64,000 bases of DNA, from positions 744,001 to 808,000 of the forward strand of contig NZ_CP063164.1 of the NCBI RefSeq assembly GCF_014931715.1. Direction: 5' to 3'. Within the stretch, counting starts at the first letter, position 1. Each line of letters starts with the position of its first letter. The DNA comes from Sulfurovum indicum (lineage in GTDB: Bacteria; Campylobacterota; Campylobacteria; Campylobacterales; Sulfurovaceae). This document shows, in pieces, positions 60,406 through 64,000 of the stretch. The notes below the pieces were generated by a model, which did no database searches, was not told the DNA's origin, and saw nothing but the letters and a program-made list of their open reading frames with translations. The position numbers were made by a program, and so were the translations under genes.

Positions 60406-61941
60406 ATGAACGATACGATACTCTCCATTGCCCGTTTTTTACACAGCTCCAGGCGTTACCGGAAGACAAAGTCCGCTATACGCGACATTCTCAACAACCC
60501 AAACAATGAAAAGAAGAAGTATTTTGATCTGACCATTATCTTTCTCATAGTTACCTCTGTATTCATTCTGGTCTATGAAGTGAAGCATCCGGTACCTGTA
60601 TGGCTGGACTACTATGACATCTATTTCGTCTCTGTGGTCTTTGCTATTGAGTATCTGTTGCGTCTATGGGTACACAATGATCTCTCAGAAGCGGTATTGA
60701 GCGAATACTACGATTCGAAGTTTCTTGACAAACCTTTTAAAATAGCAAGACCTCTCAGGAAAGTACTGCTGGAGAAGTTCAGATATATGCTCACCCCATC
60801 GGCGATCATCGATCTGCTGGCGATCTTTCCCGCATACAGACCGATCAGAGTGCTGCGCATCTTTGTACTCTTCAGGGTATTGAAGCTGCTGCGTTATGCC
60901 AGGAGTATCAATCAGTTTGTAGAGGTATTGAGAAACAAACAGTTCGAGCTCTATACACTTCTTTTTCTGCTCGCATTCATTGTGATTACCGCCGGGATCG
61001 CCATCTATGTTCTCGAAGAGAAGGTCAATCCGAATATCAATTCGCTCTTTGATGCGCTCTACTGGTCTCTCGTAACCATCTCGACAGTAGGGTTCGGTGA
61101 TATTTCGCCTGTTACTCCGGAAGGAAGAAGTATTTCGATGATCATTATTATCAGCGGAATAGCGATGATCTCCTTTGCGACTTCGGTGATTGTCTCCGCT
61201 TTCTCTGAAAGGCTCAATGAGGTCAAAGAGATGCGAACTATTGAACGGATCAACAAGAGTGAGTCGTTCCTGGTCATTTGCGGTTACGGACAGATGACGA
61301 AAATGTTCCTGCGGCAGGGTGATCCTGCGAAGAACGGCTACATTATTTTGGAAAAAGATCGTGAGCGTGTGGAAGAGGCAAGGAAAGACGGGTTTGATGT
61401 GATCCATGAAGATGCTAGCCGCACTGAAGTACTCAAACGTTTCAATACGGAATATGCAAAGATCACACTGCTGTGTCTGACAGCCAGTGATGTGGAGAAT
61501 ATCTATATTACGCTCACGGCAAAATCTATTTCAAAAAAGATCCAGGTGATCGCCAGAGCCAGTCACCAGAATATGGTCAGAAAGTTCGAATATGCCGGCG
61601 CGAACCACATTTTACTGCCGCATGAAGTGGTCAACAATATGATCCATATCGCGATTACCCAGCCTACGATGTATAAAGCACTGCATGCCGTATTGACCGG
61701 GAAAGAGTCGGCACAGATCTATGAGATCCATATGAATGCCTATGGTTCCCTGGTGGAAAAAACGGTAGAGGATCTGGCATTCAGGGAGTTCAAACTGCTC
61801 TTTCTTGGTATTCACCGAAAGGGCGAATTCTTCTTTAATCCACCCAAAGAGACCCGTCTGGAGGCACATGATGTGCTTTTGGTCATTGGCAGAAAGATCA
61901 GTCTGGATCATTTTAGAGAGAGAAACAGAGGAGTGGGGTGA
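60406..61941 (+). CDS. Voltage-gated-type K+ channel with RCK domain
   Basis: 511 residues. Six membrane segments: S4-like PIRVLRIFVLFRVLKLLRYARSI with regularly spaced Arg/Lys, pore filter in SLVTISTVGFGDISPVT (TVGFGD). The first cytoplasmic TrkA-N/RCK domain starts SFLVICGYGQMTKMFLRQG (about residue 285), and a TrkA-C part ends the protein (LLFLGIHRKGEFFFNPPKETRLEAHDVLLVIG). AAGGAGAAACGGGAA precedes the ATG. The next gene encodes a second RCK unit and overlaps by one base. Confidence 0.92.
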   Translation: MNDTILSIARFLHSSRRYRKTKSAIRDILNNPNNEKKKYFDLTIIFLIVTSVFILVYEVKHPVPVWLDYYDIYFVSVVFAIEYLLRLWVHNDLSEAVLSEYYDSKFLDKPFKIARPLRKVLLEKFRYMLTPSAIIDLLAIFPAYRPIRVLRIFVLFRVLKLLRYARSINQFVEVLRNKQFELYTLLFLLAFIVITAGIAIYVLEEKVNPNINSLFDALYWSLVTISTVGFGDISPVTPEGRSISMIIIISGIAMISFATSVIVSAFSERLNEVKEMRTIERINKSESFLVICGYGQMTKMFLRQGDPAKNGYIILEKDRERVEEARKDGFDVIHEDASRTEVLKRFNTEYAKITLLCLTASDVENIYITLTAKSISKKIQVIARASHQNMVRKFEYAGANHILLPHEVVNNMIHIAITQPTMYKALHAVLTGKESAQIYEIHMNAYGSLVEKTVEDLAFREFKLLFLGIHRKGEFFFNPPKETRLEAHDVLLVIGRKISLDHFRERNRGVG

Positions 61942-62678
61942 TGCCGTCAAAAAAGATCCTTCTATTCGGATACGGGCACCATGGAAAATATATTGCCAAA
62001 GGACTGCTTGAAGACGGATATGTGCTTAAAGTAGCAGAGCAGAATGAAACATTCTATCAGAATGCGCTTGAGGATGGTTTCAAGGAGAGTGTTCTGATAG
62101 ATATGAGTAAAGATGAGGAGCTTGTTGCGCTCGATCCGGAAAGTTACGATAAACTGGTCTGTGTGATGGATGATGAACACTATAATGTCTTTATTACACT
62201 CTCTTTGACCTCGCTGTTCCCCGACCTCTATATCGTGGCGATCTCCGACTCCATCCATACGACCGGCAAACTCAAGCTGGCCGGTGCAAAAAAGGTGATC
62301 GATCTTTATGAAGTGAGTGCCAACCGTATCCATAATATTCTTAAACGTCCCATCACCACACAGCTGATGAAAGATTTTATTATGAGCAAAGAGGGGATCA
62401 GTTTCATGGAGATGGAGATCCCGGAAGGGTCATTCCTTAACGGCAGGAAACTTGAAGAGGTGAATTTCTCCTCTTATGATGTTTTGCTGGTAGGTATGGT
62501 CGATATGGAACTTGGCAGAGGCTTTGAATTTGTCACAGCAGGACATGAACACCAGCTTGACAGCGGTGATATCATCGTCTGTATGGGAGAGATGGAGAAG
62601 CTGCGTATCTTTAAGAAGATCATAGGAAGGAAAGAACCTGATAGAGGTGATCAAGATAAAAAGGAGCATACGTCATGA
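61941..62678 (+). CDS. TrkA-N (RCK) domain protein
   Basis: 245 residues from ATG 61941 (TGATG with the channel gene). ILLFGYGHHGKYIAKGLLEDGYVLKVAEQ is the Rossmann nucleotide motif, then YDKLVCVMDDEHYNVFITLSL and KLAGAKKVIDLYEVSANRI, and a TrkA-C-like end (LDSGDIIVCMGEMEKLRIF). As a free RCK protein it probably assembles with the channel upstream, completing a gating ring with two RCK units per subunit. 4-nt overlap with gpsA. Confidence 0.88.
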   Translation: MPSKKILLFGYGHHGKYIAKGLLEDGYVLKVAEQNETFYQNALEDGFKESVLIDMSKDEELVALDPESYDKLVCVMDDEHYNVFITLSLTSLFPDLYIVAISDSIHTTGKLKLAGAKKVIDLYEVSANRIHNILKRPITTQLMKDFIMSKEGISFMEMEIPEGSFLNGRKLEEVNFSSYDVLLVGMVDMELGRGFEFVTAGHEHQLDSGDIIVCMGEMEKLRIFKKIIGRKEPDRGDQDKKEHTS

Positions 62679-63562
62679 AGATGGCAGTTATTGGGGCAGG
62701 CAAGTGGGGACAGGCATTGTATCATGCCTTTTCGCAGAAGAATGATGTAGTAATACACTCCAGAACACCCAGAGAGATCGAAAATTTTGTCTCTCTGGAT
62801 GAGGCGCTTTCAAGAGAGTATCAGGTCATGGCGATCCCTGCACAGTTCGTCAGAAGCTGGCTTGAGAAGTATTTTGAGGATAGAGGACAGAAGATACTGG
62901 TCGCAGCCAAAGGGATAGAGACCGCTACAGGAGCATTTCTCAATGATATCTACGGGGAGTTCGTTCCCCAGCAGAGACTTGCCTATATCTCCGGACCCTC
63001 TTTCGCTGCGGAAGTGGTTCAGTCTCTGCCTACTGCATTGATGATTAGTTCTGTTAACCTGGAACTGGCACGGACTTTTTCCGATGCACTCCCTAACTAT
63101 ATCAAAGGGTATATAAGTGATGATATCATAGGTGCAGAGGTTTCGGGTGCATACAAGAATGTCATTGCGATCGCCAGTGGTGTCTGTGACGGCTTGGGGC
63201 TGGGCAACAATGCCAGGGCTGCACTTATCTCGCGCGGTCTGGTGGAGATGACACGCTTTGGAGAGGCATTCGGTGCGCACAGCGAAACGTTTCTCTCTCT
63301 GGGCGGTGCCGGCGATCTTTTCCTGACGGCAAGCTCAACTCTCTCCCGTAACTACCGTGTAGGACTCGGTCTTGCAAAAGGGAAGAAGATGGATGAGATC
63401 CTCAAAGAGCTGGGCGAAGTGGCAGAAGGAGTGGGGACCTCAAAAGCCCTGCAGAAGATCGCAGAGAAAAAAGGTATCTACCTCCCTATTGCCTCAGAGG
63501 TCTATGCGATGATCGAAAAGGGGAAAGACCCCCGGCAGAGCGTCAGAGATCTTCTGGGATAA
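62675..63562 (+). CDS. gpsA: Glycerol-3-phosphate dehydrogenase (NAD(P)+)
   Basis: 295 residues, somewhat short for the family (about 330). KMAVIGAGKWGQALYHAFSQK is the nucleotide-binding loop, VAAKGIETATGAFLNDI, SGPSFAAEVVQSLPTALMISS, and the catalytic Lys in SGAYKNVIAIASGVCDGLGLGNNARAALISRGLVEM follow. It makes sn-glycerol-3-phosphate for phospholipids. Confidence 0.95.
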   Translation: MKMAVIGAGKWGQALYHAFSQKNDVVIHSRTPREIENFVSLDEALSREYQVMAIPAQFVRSWLEKYFEDRGQKILVAAKGIETATGAFLNDIYGEFVPQQRLAYISGPSFAAEVVQSLPTALMISSVNLELARTFSDALPNYIKGYISDDIIGAEVSGAYKNVIAIASGVCDGLGLGNNARAALISRGLVEMTRFGEAFGAHSETFLSLGGAGDLFLTASSTLSRNYRVGLGLAKGKKMDEILKELGEVAEGVGTSKALQKIAEKKGIYLPIASEVYAMIEKGKDPRQSVRDLLG

Positions 63563-63572
63563 CTTTTTACGC

Positions 63573-63578
63573 TACAAT
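63573..63578 (+). promoter_or_regulatory. -10 box of the BamA/TamA-like gene
   Basis: TACAAT at 63573-63578, 22 nt before the ATG. GAGAAAGG lies between. Confidence 0.5.
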
Positions 63579-63600
63579 AGGTGTTTTAAGAGAAAGGCTA

Positions 63601-64000
63601 ATGGTTTTGAAACACTTGTTTTTACTTCTGCTTCTTTGTACTCTCCTTTTGGCTGACGGGAACGTCACGGAGGGAGAGGGTGTGGAGACGAACAGTTCCC
63701 GGAAGAGTGTACTCTCTGTCAAAAAGATATCTATCAAAGGGGTCAAGGCATTCGAACTCTCTGATCTCTATGAGGCATTGAGCATCGAGTACCCCGGTTT
63801 CTTTCAATTCTGGAAAGAGAAGAAAGCGACGATACGCCAGAGGCTTGTTCCGACACTTCCTTTGGCCCTGCGCAGTTTTTATGATTCGGAAGGGTACTAT
63901 GATGCACGGTTCGAGATAAAAGAGAGTGCTTCAGTCGTGAATGTAAAGATAGAAGAGGGGAAGCCTGTCAGGGTCAGAGATATCAACATCAGCAGCGATT
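63601..64000 (+). CDS. BamA/TamA-family outer-membrane assembly protein, N-terminal part (3' end outside window)
   Basis: 133 residues visible. Signal peptide MVLKHLFLLLLLCTLLLA, a short linker (DGNVTEGEGVETN), then POTRA-type sequence: SVKKISIKGVKAFELSDLYEAL, LRSFYDSEGYYDARFEIKE and VKIEEGKPVRVRDINISSD. YDSEGYYDA is the typical POTRA turn. The barrel would lie beyond the window. TamA fits the first-POTRA pattern a little better than BamA; the assignment between the two is open. Confidence 0.8.
   Translation, partial: MVLKHLFLLLLLCTLLLADGNVTEGEGVETNSSRKSVLSVKKISIKGVKAFELSDLYEALSIEYPGFFQFWKEKKATIRQRLVPTLPLALRSFYDSEGYYDARFEIKESASVVNVKIEEGKPVRVRDINISSD

Overview
The window looks like a chromosome segment of a Campylobacterota (Epsilonproteobacteria) bacterium, most likely a Sulfurovum-like sulfur-oxidiser. 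The inference rests on the roughly 400-residue DapD type, the style of the GatB, AtpB and LptB proteins, the short TATAAT-only promoters, and a pseudaminic acid plus acetamidino-sugar glycan locus. I had no database, so the genus is a guess. There are no rRNA or tRNA genes, no insertion sequence transposase and no CRISPR array that I can see.

Positions 1-33188 form one long plus-strand surface-glycan locus with overlapping or abutting genes: GDP-L-fucose synthesis (manC, gmd, fcl), UDP-ManNAc uronate (wecB, wecC), an enlarged pseudaminic-acid cassette (pseB, pseC, aldo/keto reductase, cytidylyltransferase, class III aminotransferase, a pseG-pseH fusion, pseI), a flippase, dTDP-4-keto-6-deoxyglucose (rfbA, rfbB), glycosyltransferases, a polymerase/ligase, an acetamidino-forming trio (amidotransferase plus HisH and HisF paralogues), a bi-domain oxidoreductase, and a heparinase II/III protein. 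A terminator-like hairpin at 33185-33208 closes it. A convergent nucleotidyltransferase gene follows. After a repeat-filled gap come an outer-membrane barrel protein and the export set: a Wzc-type tyrosine autokinase, a PHP-type tyrosine phosphatase and a Wza-like lipoprotein (35610-39440).

Positions 39480-51826 form a minus-strand, more GC-rich cobalamin locus: TonB receptor BtuB, ABC importer BtuFCD, a BluB-CobT fusion, CobU, CobQ, CbiB, an APH-fold kinase, a CobD-type decarboxylase, CobS, a CobC-type phosphatase and a Cys-rich protein. Together they import corrinoids and build the aminopropanol arm and the dimethylbenzimidazole lower ligand. From 52313 to the end are housekeeping genes: dapD, two small paralogous ORFs, an S4 protein, trpD, tsaE, lptB, a TIGR02757 protein, atpB, gatB, a K+ channel with a separate TrkA-N protein, gpsA, and the start of a BamA/TamA-type outer-membrane gene.

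The most unusual feature is a dispersed repeat system. Degenerate tandem repeats with a strict 7-nt period (for example CCAATTA, ATCAACC, TTCAAAA, GTTGAGC, TTAACTC, CACGCTA and TAGTGGA families) sit in intergenic gaps and also, in frame, inside at least seven protein genes (manC, gmd, fcl, wecB, rfbB, the heparinase gene, the nucleotidyltransferase gene), where they encode extra loops. Two four-helix-bundle (S23/IVS-type, Avd-like) ORFs are embedded in the densest repeat zone, and GCGAAGC-type DNA mini-hairpins lie within or beside several arrays. One roughly 36-nt element occurs in two unrelated genes and is read in different frames. I regard this as the best candidate for an undescribed system.
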